Part shown: piece after piece, positions 1 through 8,647 of the stretch
How positions within the stretch are numbered: the stretch's first letter is position 1
How the letters are laid out: the number at the start of each line of letters is the position of its first letter
DNA from: Rickettsiella endosymbiont of Aleochara curtula
Lineage (GTDB): Bacteria; Pseudomonadota; Gammaproteobacteria; Diplorickettsiales; Diplorickettsiaceae
NCBI RefSeq assembly: GCF_964030935.1
Contig: NZ_OZ034990.1
Location: 1,366,001 to 1,430,000, forward strand
Direction of reading: 5' to 3'
Length of the DNA stretch: 64,000 nucleotides
Translations under genes and position numbers: made by a program
Notes under the pieces: model-generated
Told to the model about the DNA's origin: nothing
The model's database searches: none
Seen by the model: only the letters and a program-made list of their open reading frames with translations

Positions 1-182
1 GGACAGGTTTGCATTCTCATCCAGGTATCATTCATACCTTGTTTCAAGCAATGGAATCGGCGGGTATCAATGTTATTTTAACTTTATCCTCGGCGTTGAG
101 GGTCTCTCTGATGGTCAGTGATGCTCAAATAGTGCGAGGCGTTCAGATTTTGCATCATGCTTTTGGCTTAGGCGAAGAATAA
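1..182 (+). CDS. lysC: Aspartate kinase, C-terminal fragment (partial)
   Basis: Only the last 59 codons are inside the window, entering from the left edge and ending at TAA 180-182. The translation has the ACT-domain ending expected of aspartokinase: a short GLHSHPG turn, then MESAGINV, a strand of the VSLMVSD type and a final HHAFGL helix. Aspartate kinase phosphorylates aspartate, the first step towards lysine, threonine and methionine. An aspartokinase just upstream of csrA is a common gammaproteobacterial arrangement and supports the call. The usual T-SE-K stretch of the regulatory loop reads TLSSALR here, so feedback control may differ. The catalytic domain is outside the window. Confidence 0.8.
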   Translation, partial: TGLHSHPGIIHTLFQAMESAGINVILTLSSALRVSLMVSDAQIVRGVQILHHAFGLGEE

Positions 183-378
183 TTAGCTCCGCTAGCTCTT
201 TTTTACGGAATTTTACGTACTTTTAAATAGTATTAAGTTTTCCTTAAGGTTTTGTTAGTAGACTAATTTCGCAAAATGTCTGTATGTGAATTTTTATATC
301 TTTTTTTGTTAATAAATAGAAATTGATTAGGTGTTGCATATGGTCGATTAATGAGTCAACTAAAGGAGAATCATAAAG

Positions 379-597
379 ATGCTTATTTTGACACGGCGTA
401 TTGCAGAAACACTTATTATTGGTGACGATGTTACAGTGACTGTACTGGGCATTAAAGGACATCAAGTAAGATTAGGTATTAACGCACCTAAAGAAGTTTC
501 TGTTCATCGAGAAGAAATTTATCAGCGAATTCAACAAGAGAAACAAAAACAGGAAGGACATTCTGACGAAGAGGACTTGGAAGACAACGAAGTTTAA
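379..597 (+). CDS. csrA: Carbon storage regulator CsrA
   Basis: A 72-residue protein that starts MLILTRR and continues through the five-strand CsrA fold ([28 protein letters not shown]), so all core RNA-binding positions are present, including the terminal L4/R6 strand and the R44-type arginine in the VHREEI segment. CsrA dimers bind GGA-containing hairpins in mRNA leaders and block or promote translation; in Legionella and Coxiella relatives they switch metabolism and virulence phases. The start is set by an AAAGGAG Shine-Dalgarno sequence at about 361-367. The C-terminal tail from about residue 53 is rich in K, Q, E and D and is variable in the family. It lies 196 bp after lysC. Confidence 0.95.
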   Translation: MLILTRRIAETLIIGDDVTVTVLGIKGHQVRLGINAPKEVSVHREEIYQRIQQEKQKQEGHSDEEDLEDNEV

Positions 598-649
598 GCA
601 ACTATTTTATAAAGCTTAAGGTAGTGCTATACTCGCCAGCCTCTGCGTC

Positions 650-739
650 GGAGAGGTGGCCGAGAGGCTGAAGGCGCTCCCCTGCTAAGGGAGTATGGCG
701 TAAAAACCATCGAGGGTTCGAATCCCTCTCTCTCCGCCA
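650..739 (+). tRNA. tRNA-Ser (anticodon GCU)
   Basis: This is a 90-base cloverleaf with acceptor GGAGAGG pairing to TCTCTCC, discriminator G and an encoded CCA (737-739). The anticodon stem is CTCCC/GGGAG around loop CTGCTAA, which gives anticodon GCU for AGC/AGU serine codons. A long variable arm follows, as in class II tRNAs, and then a GAGGG-TTCGAAT-CCCTC T arm. It sits between csrA and a convergent methyltransferase gene. Confidence 0.95.
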
Positions 740-823
740 TGTCCTGTTTATTTAGGATTGATTGGCTTAGTTAAAAAGCTGATTTGTTTATTTTTTGCTG
801 TGGTTTTTAACAAATCTATCCAA

Positions 824-1465
824 TTAATTCGACTTGGTTTTTTTCACTGCGACCACATTCCAGATATCCCATTGCTTTTTAACACCGGTTGAGTCAACCA
901 CATATTCTTTGTTCTCATGAATGTATAAAATTTCGAATCCTGTAAACAAATTGTGAATTTGTGATTTATTAAGGATAGTTATATTTTTAGCATGAGCATA
1001 ATCATCTTTGGGACCAAAGAAGCTGCCTGTAAACCATCTTCCGGGTCGTATTCGTTTTACTAGGTTTTGCCAAACATCTGGAAAATTTGCTGGTTTGATG
1101 AAGGGTAAGCTATAAGATGCATTGAGCAAATCGATGCTTTTTGGAAGTGTCGCTTGACTGATGTCAACGATTTGGACCATCGGCTTAGCTAATTTTTGCT
1201 TATTAACCCGACTTAGCAAAATAGCAATTGCTTGCTGCGAATAGTCAACGGCAAGAACCCGCCAATGATTTTTTAATAAATAAAGCGTGTCCCTTCCTGT
1301 TTCAGCGCCCAGGTCTACTGCTAAACCGATCACATTCTGTTTTTTTAAATATCCTAAACCTATTTTCAATGTCTCTCTGGGTTCGCAAGCATCTTTGGTC
1401 TTTTCAAGATAAGGAATCCAGTCATCGGGAGCTGAGCTAGGTAAATCGAGATGATTGATTAACAT
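824..1465 (-). CDS. Class I SAM-dependent methyltransferase, substrate unknown
   Basis: A 213-residue protein with a Rossmann methyltransferase core. Motif I is AVDLGAETG at residues 49-57 and motif II ends in LAVDYS, the acidic residue expected to bind the SAM ribose. After these come a DLLNASYSLPF segment resembling motif IV and an RPGRWFTGSFFG strand. The layout resembles TehB-like and small-molecule methyltransferases, but no substrate-specific motif is visible, so the substrate cannot be named. The gene stands alone between tRNA-Ser and tRNA-Arg and is transcribed against both. There is no signal peptide, so it is probably cytosolic. Confidence 0.75.
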   Translation of the reverse strand: MLINHLDLPSSAPDDWIPYLEKTKDACEPRETLKIGLGYLKKQNVIGLAVDLGAETGRDTLYLLKNHWRVLAVDYSQQAIAILLSRVNKQKLAKPMVQIVDISQATLPKSIDLLNASYSLPFIKPANFPDVWQNLVKRIRPGRWFTGSFFGPKDDYAHAKNITILNKSQIHNLFTGFEILYIHENKEYVVDSTGVKKQWDIWNVVAVKKTKSN

Positions 1466-1606
1466 AAATTTTTTTGTTTCGATTTTTACTTAGAATTATC
1501 ATACATATTAAGCATCATTTATCATGCTAAGTGGCATTATACTTTTTAAGCGAAGGCTAGCTGGATGCAGGATAAACTGTTAGAATGCCGAGCTCTTTGG
1601 GAACAC

Positions 1607-1683
1607 GCGCCCGTAGCTCAGCTGGATAGAGTACCAGGCTACGAACTTGGTGGTCGGGAGTTCGAATCTCTCCGGGCGCACCA
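1607..1683 (+). tRNA. tRNA-Arg (anticodon ACG)
   Basis: A 77-base cloverleaf. The acceptor GCGCCCG pairs with CGGGCGC (1673-1679), followed by discriminator A and encoded CCA (1681-1683). The anticodon loop CTACGAA gives ACG, expected to be deaminated to ICG and to read CGU/CGC/CGA. The D arm (AGCTCAGCTGGATAGAG) and T arm (GTTCGAATC) are canonical. Confidence 0.95.
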
Positions 1684-2021
1684 TAAAACCCCACTTTAGA
1701 AGAAATTCATGTTTGTTTAAATTTCTTTTTTAATTCCTTCACGTTCAGCATGGCTAATTCTCCTTTTTGTTTTTATCAAAAATAGTTTAATTTTATTAAA
1801 ATTTTTTTCGCTAAGAAAACAATAAATTCATTATATTTATTACGATAATCACAGAAATATATTAATGTTTCTTTCTTATAAATTTTGTTGAATTAATTTT
1901 AGTATTCAATTCAATAAATTAATTATGTTCAAAAAATAGGCAAATAAAGCTCAGGATCAATAAATATGTGCTAGATATATAATGTAAAATGATTTTTAAC
2001 TTTAAATAAAGGAAGGCTTAA
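1684..2021. other. AT-rich non-coding spacer upstream of ku
   Basis: This 338-bp stretch between tRNA-Arg and ku has no open reading frame with coding character. A TATAAT hexamer at 1978-1983 could be the -10 box of the ku operon, but no convincing -35 box lies upstream of it, so it remains a weak suggestion. An AAAGGAAGG ribosome-binding site lies directly before the ku start. No repeat or RNA gene was seen. Confidence 0.5.
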
Positions 2022-2834
2022 ATGGCAAGGCCTATTTGGAAAGGATATATTACGTTTGGTTTAGTGAATATACCTGTTATTTTATACCCAGCCGAAAAAA
2101 AATTTGATATACAATTTAAATTAATCGATGGTCGTGATAAAGCTAGAATTCGCTATATGCGTATCAATGAGCATACCGGTGAAGAAGTGCCTTGGACTGA
2201 TATTGCTAAGGGCTACGAATACGATGATAACAATTATTTGGTGTTAAAACAGTCTGATATTAAGGCTATTTCTGGCGAACATTCTAAGACCATTGATATT
2301 GTTACTTTTGTTAATAAAAATAGTATCAATACCATGGATTTTGAAAAGCCCTATTATTTAGTTCCTGATAAGAAAGGTGAAAAAGCGTACGTTTTATTGC
2401 GTGAAATCTTAAAAGATACTAAAAAGGTTGGGATTTCTAAAGTTATTATTCATACGCGTGAGTATTTAGCCGCACTAATGCCTTATGAAAATGCGCTGGT
2501 GCTTAACCTGCTTAGATATCACCAAGAGCTTAGAAAAGAATCCGATTTTGACTTTCCTTCAGCTAATCTAAAGGCCTATAAAATTTCGGCCAAAGAAATC
2601 GAGATCGCTAAACAACTAGTTAATGGTATGACTACCAAATGGAATCCTAAAGACTATCACGATGTATTCAGAGAAAGCTTAGCTAAATGGGTGGAAGCTA
2701 AAATTCACCATAAAAAAGTTTCTGCCAAGAAAATTAAAACCAATCTTAAAAAAAGTAATGTCATTGATTTTGTAGATTTATTGAAGAAAAGCTTAGAAAA
2801 AAATAAGCAGAAAGCATCGAAAAAACGTGGGTAG
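2022..2834 (+). CDS. ku: Bacterial Ku, NHEJ DNA end-binding protein
   Basis: A 270-residue protein starting MARPIWKGYITFGLVNIPV, the hallmark N-terminus of bacterial Ku, and continuing with the beta-barrel ring core to about residue 230. Homodimeric Ku threads onto double-strand ends and recruits LigD for non-homologous end joining. The C-terminus is lysine-rich and ends with a helix (NVIDFVDLLKKSLEK) typical of the LigD-interacting and DNA-binding tail. The start is fixed by a strong AAAGGAAGG site. The ligD gene begins 5 bp after the stop, so the two are almost certainly one operon. Length is normal for the family. Confidence 0.95.
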   Translation: MARPIWKGYITFGLVNIPVILYPAEKKFDIQFKLIDGRDKARIRYMRINEHTGEEVPWTDIAKGYEYDDNNYLVLKQSDIKAISGEHSKTIDIVTFVNKNSINTMDFEKPYYLVPDKKGEKAYVLLREILKDTKKVGISKVIIHTREYLAALMPYENALVLNLLRYHQELRKESDFDFPSANLKAYKISAKEIEIAKQLVNGMTTKWNPKDYHDVFRESLAKWVEAKIHHKKVSAKKIKTNLKKSNVIDFVDLLKKSLEKNKQKASKKRG

Positions 2835-2839
2835 TTGCT

Positions 2840-4402
2840 ATGTCTTTACAAAAATATCGTAAAAAAAGGGATTTTAAGCATAGTTCTGAACCCTATGGCA
2901 GCATAAAGAAAAATAAACAATTAATTTATGTTATTCAAAAACATGCAGCCAGTCATTTGCATTATGATCTACGTTTGGAGTTAAATGGTGTTTTAAAAAG
3001 TTGGGCTATACCTAAAGGACCAAGTTTAGATAATTCTATTAAGCGTCTAGCAGTACATGTCGAAGATCATCCTATCGAGTATGCTAAATTTGAAGGAATA
3101 ATTCCTAAAGGTGAGTATGGTGGTGGCACAGTGATGCTTTGGGATGTTGGTAGCTGGGTTTGTGAAACTGCTGATGCTAATTTTGCGTATAAAAAGGGAC
3201 ATCTAAGTTTTATTCTAAAAGGAAAAAAATTAAAAGGCGCTTGGAATTTAGTGAGAATTAAAAATAATCCTAAAAATTGGTTATTGATTAAGGTAAAAGA
3301 TAAATTTGCGCGATCCGAAAAGCAATATGCTATTACACAAGCAAAACCTAATAGTGTGATTGGTAAACGCTCCTTGCAAGGAATAGCAAAAAAATTCCAA
3401 GCCGATATATCAGATAAACCTAAAAATATTAAAATTTCAAAAAAAACTAATCTAAGTAAAGCTAGAAAAAAACCTATGCTTAATTCGATGCAACCCGAAT
3501 TAGCGACTTTGGTCGAAAAACCGCCTATCGGAAATGATTGGATACATGAGATAAAATTTGATGGTTATCGTCTGCTTTGCTTTATTAAGGATAAAAAAAT
3601 AAAATTTCTGACTCGAAATCAAAAGGATTGGACAGAGAAATTTAAGGAATTACAGCTGGAAATTCAAAAATTAAATCTAAAATCGGCTATTCTAGATGGA
3701 GAAGTCATAGCTTTAAATAAAAAAAATAGATCTGATTTTCAATTATTAAGCAATTCCATTAACCGTAAAGAAAAATCAGCATTAACTTATGTTATTTTTG
3801 ATTTAATATATAACCAAGGCAAGGATTTGAGTCGCTGTGCTTTAAAAGATCGTAAATATTTATTAAGAAAACTAATTCCATTAAATAACAATAAACTAGT
3901 ATTTAGTAGCCATATCGACGGTAATGACGGTGACATTTTTTTTAAAAAAGCCTGTAAAAAAGGATTGGAAGGCATCGTATCGAAAAATAAATTTAGCCCT
4001 TATGTATCAGGTAGGAATCGAAATTGGCTTAAGATTAAATGTAGCAAGCGACAAGAATTTTTAGTCGCAGGATTTACACCAGGAAAGGGAAATCGACATT
4101 ATTTTGCTTCCTTAATATTAGCCGTGCATGGCAACAGTAATCAATTACTTTATTGTGGCAAAGTTGGAACTGGATTTAATGAAAATTCGTTAAAAAGCAT
4201 TAGCAAACTGCTTAACAAATATAAAACGAACAAAGTTCCATTTAAAAATATACCTAGCGCAATAGGTCAGGTGTCCTGGACTATTCCGAAAATTATCGTT
4301 GAAGTGGAATTTACTGAATGGACACGGGCAGGCGTACTACGACACCCTAGTTTTAAGGGGATACGTAATGATAAATGCCCGAGCGAAATTATTAAGGAGT
4401 AG
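2840..4402 (+). CDS. ligD: LigD phosphoesterase-ligase (ATP-dependent DNA ligase)
   Basis: A 520-residue protein with two of the three LigD modules. The 3'-phosphoesterase domain (about 10-160) keeps H35, H41, D43 and R45 in its HxHYDLRLE motif and the PKGEYGGGT loop at 89-97. The ATP-dependent ligase domain (about 210-410) has the adenylation motif EIKFDGYR with K239 as nucleophile, and an OB-fold with a C-terminal LigC-like half ends near residue 515. The enzyme cleans 3' ends and seals breaks held by Ku. The polymerase module that follows in Pseudomonas-type LigD is missing here and is encoded by the next gene, in another frame. Confidence 0.95.
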   Translation: MSLQKYRKKRDFKHSSEPYGSIKKNKQLIYVIQKHAASHLHYDLRLELNGVLKSWAIPKGPSLDNSIKRLAVHVEDHPIEYAKFEGIIPKGEYGGGTVMLWDVGSWVCETADANFAYKKGHLSFILKGKKLKGAWNLVRIKNNPKNWLLIKVKDKFARSEKQYAITQAKPNSVIGKRSLQGIAKKFQADISDKPKNIKISKKTNLSKARKKPMLNSMQPELATLVEKPPIGNDWIHEIKFDGYRLLCFIKDKKIKFLTRNQKDWTEKFKELQLEIQKLNLKSAILDGEVIALNKKNRSDFQLLSNSINRKEKSALTYVIFDLIYNQGKDLSRCALKDRKYLLRKLIPLNNNKLVFSSHIDGNDGDIFFKKACKKGLEGIVSKNKFSPYVSGRNRNWLKIKCSKRQEFLVAGFTPGKGNRHYFASLILAVHGNSNQLLYCGKVGTGFNENSLKSISKLLNKYKTNKVPFKNIPSAIGQVSWTIPKIIVEVEFTEWTRAGVLRHPSFKGIRNDKCPSEIIKE

Positions 4403-4410
4403 TCTAAAAA

Positions 4411-5325
4411 ATGCATAAATTAAATGGAGAAAAATTATCTAACAAAAATAGCAAAAATTTAGCCACCTTTCATTTATCTCACCCAGATAAATTATTATAT
4501 CCCGCAGTGAATATCACTAAATTGGATTTGGCCAATTACTATAAGACGATTGCAAAATGGATATTACCTTATATTTTGAAGCGCCCATTAACGTTGCTAC
4601 GTTGCCCCAACGGTCAAAAGAAAAAATGTTTTTATCAAAGGCATTTAACAACGGCAACAGAAAATTTGTATGCTATAACTTTGCCCGATAAAACGGATAA
4701 ACCTGAACCGTATCTTTATATCAAAGACACATCTGGTTTAATAGCTTTAATTCAATTAGGGGTTTTAGAAATTCACCCCTGGGCTAGTCAAATTGATAAG
4801 ATAGAACAGCCTGATTTTATTACCTTCGATCTTGATCCAGGATTGTATGTGGAATGGAAAAGGGTTATCGAAGCCGCTTTTTTTGTCAAAGATCATTTGT
4901 GGAAGCTTAACTTGAAAAGTTTTGTTAAAACAACCGGCAGCAAAGGATTACATGTCGTAGTGCCTATAAAAAGGCTTTATAGTTGGGATAAAGTAAAAAT
5001 ATTTACACATACGTTTGTAAAATATTTATCTATACAGGACCCACTTCTCATCGTTGCGAATATGAGCAAAACCAAGCGTCAGGGAAAGATTTTTGTGGAT
5101 TATTTGCGAAATCAACGCGGGGCTAGCAGTATTGCCCCTTATTCAACGCGTATCAGAGAAAACGCAGCCGTAGCAACTCCTTTGTCATGGGATGAGTTAA
5201 ACACACGAGTTAAATCTGATACCTACACAGTGAAAAATTTACCTCAGCGATTAGCTAAGCTCAAACATGACCCTTGGGCAGAGTTTTATCAATTAAAGCA
5301 AAAATTAAGCTTGCCAATGGTATAA
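4411..5325 (+). CDS. ligD: LigD polymerase domain as a separate protein
   Basis: A 304-residue protein matching the primase-polymerase (POL) module of LigD: LSHPDKLLYP near the N-terminus, the metal-binding DxD in TFDLDPG (D140, D142), the TTGSKGLHV nucleotide-binding loop and FVDYLRN further on. It would fill gaps and add ribo- or deoxynucleotides during end joining. It starts 9 bp after the ligase stop in a different frame. It has its own AAGGAG at 4394-4399, inside the last codons of the ligase gene, so translation is probably coupled. Together the two proteins total 824 residues, close to a full-length PE-Lig-Pol LigD. Confidence 0.93.
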   Translation: MHKLNGEKLSNKNSKNLATFHLSHPDKLLYPAVNITKLDLANYYKTIAKWILPYILKRPLTLLRCPNGQKKKCFYQRHLTTATENLYAITLPDKTDKPEPYLYIKDTSGLIALIQLGVLEIHPWASQIDKIEQPDFITFDLDPGLYVEWKRVIEAAFFVKDHLWKLNLKSFVKTTGSKGLHVVVPIKRLYSWDKVKIFTHTFVKYLSIQDPLLIVANMSKTKRQGKIFVDYLRNQRGASSIAPYSTRIRENAAVATPLSWDELNTRVKSDTYTVKNLPQRLAKLKHDPWAEFYQLKQKLSLPMV

Positions 5326-5354
5326 TTAGCCAATAAAGCAATTTCGGAGGGGTA

Positions 5355-6113
5355 ATGGCCGACAAATTTATCGAGCCTTTTACTAAAACGGTACAGTATT
5401 ATCTTAAATATCGACCTTCTTATCCGAAAGAATTATTAGATTGTCTGATTAACGAATGTGGTTTAAGCAAAAAAAGTGTCATTGCCGATATAGGTTCTGG
5501 CACAGGATTGCTTGCTAAATTATTTCTTGATGTTGGGAATACCGTATATGGCGTTGAACCTAATCAAGCGATGACAGAGGCTGGTGAGGCTTATTTGGCA
5601 CAATATTCTCAGTTTCATTCAATTTCCGGCACCGCTGAAGCTACGCATTTAGAGAATGCTAGTATGGATTTTATAACAGCAGGCACCGCTTTTCATTGGT
5701 TTGATGTGGAAAAAACTAAACGAGAATTTAAACGTATTGCCAAGCCCAAAGCTTGGGTTGTTTTGGTTTGGAATGTTCGAGATACCAATTCTCCGCTGAT
5801 ATGCGATTATGAAAGCTTATTGCTAGAATATGGTGAAGATTATGCTCATTCGAATGCCAAAAAATTAGATAAAGTCGCAATGAACAGTTTTTTTAATGAA
5901 CAGACTATAAAAACAGCTTCATTTAGTAATGTTCAACAATTTGATTGGGAAGGATTCAAGGGTAGGTTGCTATCTATGTCATTTATCCCTGGAGCTGAGG
6001 ATGCAAATTATAAGCGTATGCTAGACCAGTTAAACAATATTTTCATACGTTATGAAAAAAATGGAATGATCCAATTTCTATACAAGACAAATTTATATTA
6101 TTCACATATTTAA
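5355..6113 (+). CDS. Class I SAM-dependent methyltransferase
   Basis: A 252-residue protein with a clear methyltransferase fold: motif I ADIGSGTG at residues 44-51, the acidic GVEPN strand, and TAGTAFHWFD, which is typical of the methyltransferase type 11/25 group related to BioC, UbiE and trans-aconitate methyltransferases. The start follows a strong GGAGGGG site. The gene is 29 bp after the ligD polymerase gene and on the same strand, so it may be read through from the NHEJ operon, although no functional link is evident. The substrate is unknown. Confidence 0.8.
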   Translation: MADKFIEPFTKTVQYYLKYRPSYPKELLDCLINECGLSKKSVIADIGSGTGLLAKLFLDVGNTVYGVEPNQAMTEAGEAYLAQYSQFHSISGTAEATHLENASMDFITAGTAFHWFDVEKTKREFKRIAKPKAWVVLVWNVRDTNSPLICDYESLLLEYGEDYAHSNAKKLDKVAMNSFFNEQTIKTASFSNVQQFDWEGFKGRLLSMSFIPGAEDANYKRMLDQLNNIFIRYEKNGMIQFLYKTNLYYSHI

Positions 6114-6131
6114 TTAATAATTCAAAAAACA

Positions 6132-6656
6132 ATGTCAATTGTACAAGTCAAAAAAATGGGTGAACATTCTTTATCAGAAATATCTTTACCCGTGGAAAAT
6201 TTTTCCTCTAAAGAGCTTTACAATCTTATTGAGGATATGAAAGATACCATGCAGCAAGAAGATGGAGTTGGGATAGCCGCACCGCAAATTGGCTGTAATC
6301 TGCGTGTGATTATTTTTGGTTTTGAACAGTGTGAGCGTTATCCAAATGATGCGCCTATCCCTTTCACAGTGCTTATTAATCCTCAGATTGAATTTTTATC
6401 AGATGAGATTGAGGATGGATGGGAAGCTTGTTTAAGTGTTCCTGGATTGATGGGTTTAGTACCTCGATCTACGCATATAAAATATACAGGCTTTAATGAA
6501 AAAGGGGAATATTTTACTCGGATTGCTCAAGGTTTTCATGCCCGTGTCGTGCAACATGAAGTCGATCATCTCAATGGTATTTTATATCCCCAGCGAATTA
6601 AGGATCTGCGATTTTTTGGTTATTGCGAAACACAATTAAATAAATCAAATAGCTAA
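6132..6656 (+). CDS. def: Peptide deformylase
   Basis: A 174-residue metallohydrolase that removes the N-formyl group from nascent proteins. All three family motifs are present: GVGIAAPQIG (45-54), EACLSVPG with metal ligand C100, and QHEVDHLNG with ligands H142 and H146 and catalytic E143. Motif 2 has A where most class I enzymes have G (EGCLS). No obvious Shine-Dalgarno sequence precedes the chosen ATG, but the N-terminus (MSIVQVKKMG) aligns with the usual def start. It is followed 4 bp later by hemW; the usual partner fmt is not nearby, so this may be a second, non-fmt-linked deformylase. Confidence 0.92.
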   Translation: MSIVQVKKMGEHSLSEISLPVENFSSKELYNLIEDMKDTMQQEDGVGIAAPQIGCNLRVIIFGFEQCERYPNDAPIPFTVLINPQIEFLSDEIEDGWEACLSVPGLMGLVPRSTHIKYTGFNEKGEYFTRIAQGFHARVVQHEVDHLNGILYPQRIKDLRFFGYCETQLNKSNS

Positions 6657-6660
6657 TGCT

Positions 6661-7806
6661 ATGCTAGCACTCCCTCCTTTGTCTTTGTATATCCATTTTC
6701 CTTGGTGTATACGCAAGTGCCCATATTGTGATTTTAATTCGCATACTTTGCTATCAGAATTACCAGAAAAAAATTATATTAACGCATTACTTCTAGATTT
6801 AGAGCGCGATCTTGAGAGGTTACCCGCTCGGCCGATCACCAGTATTTTTATGGGTGGAGGTACTCCTAGTTTATTTTCACCCGACATACTTAACTATTTG
6901 TTAGTAGAATTAGCTAAACGTTTAGAATTTTCTGATACTATCGAAATTACCTTAGAAGCAAATCCAGGAACAGTAGAATATCAGCGTTTCTATGGTTATC
7001 GTGAAGCAGGGATTAATCGACTTTCAATAGGTATTCAGAGTTTTTCAACTGAAAAACTAAAGATCCTTGGCCGTATCCATGATGGAGATGAAGCAATAAA
7101 AGCGGTATCGGCAGCTAAAACCGCTGGGTTTACAAATATTAATCTCGATCTCATGCATGGTTTGCCACAGCAAAGTATTATCGAAGGTCTACAAGATTTG
7201 CAAATTGCTTTTTCGTTGGAACCCACGCATATTTCTTGGTATCAACTGACTATTGAGCCGAATACGGAGTTTTACCAAAGACCACCGCAATTACCCTTAG
7301 AAGAAACTATGGGTGAATTACAAGAACGCGGTGAAGAAATTTTTCGACAAAAAGCTTATAAGCACTATGAGATTTCTGCTTTTAGTAAAGACGGGTACGC
7401 ATGCAAACATAATCGTAATTATTGGCAGTTTGGTGATTACATAGGTATCGGTGCTGGTGCGCATAGTAAACTGACCGATAACCAAAAAAAGACCATTAGA
7501 CGTGCTTGGAAACAAAAAAATCCAAAAACTTATTTAGCCCCACAGAATCATTTTTTAGTGGAAGAAAAATTTATTTTAGCTGAAGAATTAACTTTTGAAT
7601 TTATGCTAAATGCCCTAAGACTTCATCAAAAGATTCCGGCCGAATTGTTTCAGCAGCGAACAGGATTATCTTTTTCAAGTATCCAGCCTATATTACACAA
7701 AGCGCAGCAACAAGGTTTGCTCACCTATGATGAATTTGCTATGGAAACGACAGAGTTTGGTAAACGTTTTTATAATAATTTACTTGCCATGTTTATGAAT
7801 GATTAA
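6661..7806 (+). CDS. hemW: Radical SAM heme chaperone HemW
   Basis: A 381-residue HemN-like radical SAM protein. The iron-sulfur motif CxxxCxxC is C16, C20, C23 within IHFPWCIRKCPYCDFNSH, followed by the SAM-binding GGGTPS loop and the LEANPGT strand. The short N-terminus, beginning only a few residues before the radical SAM motif, and the HemW-type C-terminal domain separate it from true oxygen-independent coproporphyrinogen oxidase. HemW binds heme and inserts it into respiratory proteins. It is 4 bp downstream of def. A 144-bp palindromic element begins 15 bp after its stop. Confidence 0.9.
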   Translation: MLALPPLSLYIHFPWCIRKCPYCDFNSHTLLSELPEKNYINALLLDLERDLERLPARPITSIFMGGGTPSLFSPDILNYLLVELAKRLEFSDTIEITLEANPGTVEYQRFYGYREAGINRLSIGIQSFSTEKLKILGRIHDGDEAIKAVSAAKTAGFTNINLDLMHGLPQQSIIEGLQDLQIAFSLEPTHISWYQLTIEPNTEFYQRPPQLPLEETMGELQERGEEIFRQKAYKHYEISAFSKDGYACKHNRNYWQFGDYIGIGAGAHSKLTDNQKKTIRRAWKQKNPKTYLAPQNHFLVEEKFILAEELTFEFMLNALRLHQKIPAELFQQRTGLSFSSIQPILHKAQQQGLLTYDEFAMETTEFGKRFYNNLLAMFMND

Positions 7807-7820
7807 TCATAATAAAAGAT

Positions 7821-7964
7821 TAGACCTCTTGTGTAACCCAGTGATGTGCTTGAGTTCGAGGCAATCGATAGTCGAGGACCGGAGTTTACATGAGTAAATG
7901 AGGACCGTAGACTAGCGTTTAACAATGAAATCAAGCTTAGCCCGCAGGTTATGCAAGTGGTCTA
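7821..7964 (+). repeat. 144-bp MITE-like palindromic element, copy 1
   Basis: A non-coding element bounded by imperfect inverted ends, TAGACCTCTTGTGTAAC and GTTATGCAAGTGGTCTA. An inner inverted pair (GCTTGA.../...TCAAGC) surrounds a central GGAG at 7881-7884, hairpin TTTAC-ATGA-GTAAA (7885-7898) and TGAG (7899-7902). It matches a 144-bp copy at 33746-33889 over its whole length, and more diverged copies at 48992-49134 and inside the TPP riboswitch. Its right end touches the trmB stop codon (7965-7967). TA dinucleotides at both ends would fit a TA-target (IS630/mariner-type) mobile element, but no transposase is in the window. Confidence 0.8.
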
Positions 7965-8636
7965 TTAAACGGTAAGAAAAACCAGATCCCATATAGCATG
8001 ACCTAATTGTTGGCCGCGTTTTTCAAATTTCGTCATCGGTCTAGATGATGGCCTGGGTGTAAACTGATTTTTCTCTACCGTGTTTTGCCATTTTGGTGCA
8101 TTTTCCAAAATTTTTAACATATGTTGAGCGTAATCTCCCCAATCCGTGGCAAGATGTAATTTTCCATTTAATTTAAGTTTTTCATGTAATAAGTCGATAA
8201 ATTTTGCTTGCACCAACCTTCGTTTATGATGTCGAGTTTTAGGCCAAGGATCGGGGAAAAAAATTTGCACTAAATCTAAGCTATGTTTAGGGATAGAGTG
8301 TGTTAAAACTTCAGTGGCATCTGCATAAATAACTTTAAGATTGTTCAGTTTAAATTTTTCGATTTGCGTTAAGATCAGTGCGATTCCAGGACGGTGGACT
8401 TCTATCCCTAAATAATTATTCTCAGGATGTAGTTGCGCTTGTTGCAATAAACTATCACCCATGCCAAAACCTATTTCTAATATAACGCGCGCTTCCCGTT
8501 CGAATAAATTCTTAAAATTTATGGTGGTTGATAATGGCTTTTGATCGAATAAAGTTGAAAGAGCTAGCTGCTGACGCGTGCTCAATTTTTTTTGGCGATG
8601 TACAAAGCTGCGTATTGGTCTAAGCGATTGGTTCAT
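7965..8636 (-). CDS. trmB: tRNA (guanine-N7-)-methyltransferase TrmB
   Basis: Methylates G46 of tRNAs. The family signature DLVQIFFPDPWPKTRHHKRR is complete, and the SAM motif EIGFGMGDSLL is present. The frame is open to 8687, which would overlap elbB by 40 bp. I prefer the ATG at 8634-8636, giving MNQSLRPIRSFVHRQ, because this aligns with the usual TrmB N-terminus and starts 11 bp after the elbB stop. Length is then 223 residues, normal for the family. The gene follows elbB in a two-gene minus-strand unit, and its stop abuts a 144-bp repeat element. Confidence 0.93.
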   Translation of the reverse strand: MNQSLRPIRSFVHRQKKLSTRQQLALSTLFDQKPLSTTINFKNLFEREARVILEIGFGMGDSLLQQAQLHPENNYLGIEVHRPGIALILTQIEKFKLNNLKVIYADATEVLTHSIPKHSLDLVQIFFPDPWPKTRHHKRRLVQAKFIDLLHEKLKLNGKLHLATDWGDYAQHMLKILENAPKWQNTVEKNQFTPRPSSRPMTKFEKRGQQLGHAIWDLVFLTV

Positions 8637-8647
8637 ACAAAGTGCAG

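Noticed and set aside
183-210. Terminator after lysC (TTAGCTCCGCTAGCTCTTTTTT)
   Set aside because: The possible stem is only about three to four pairs; the T-run alone is not enough in AT-rich DNA.
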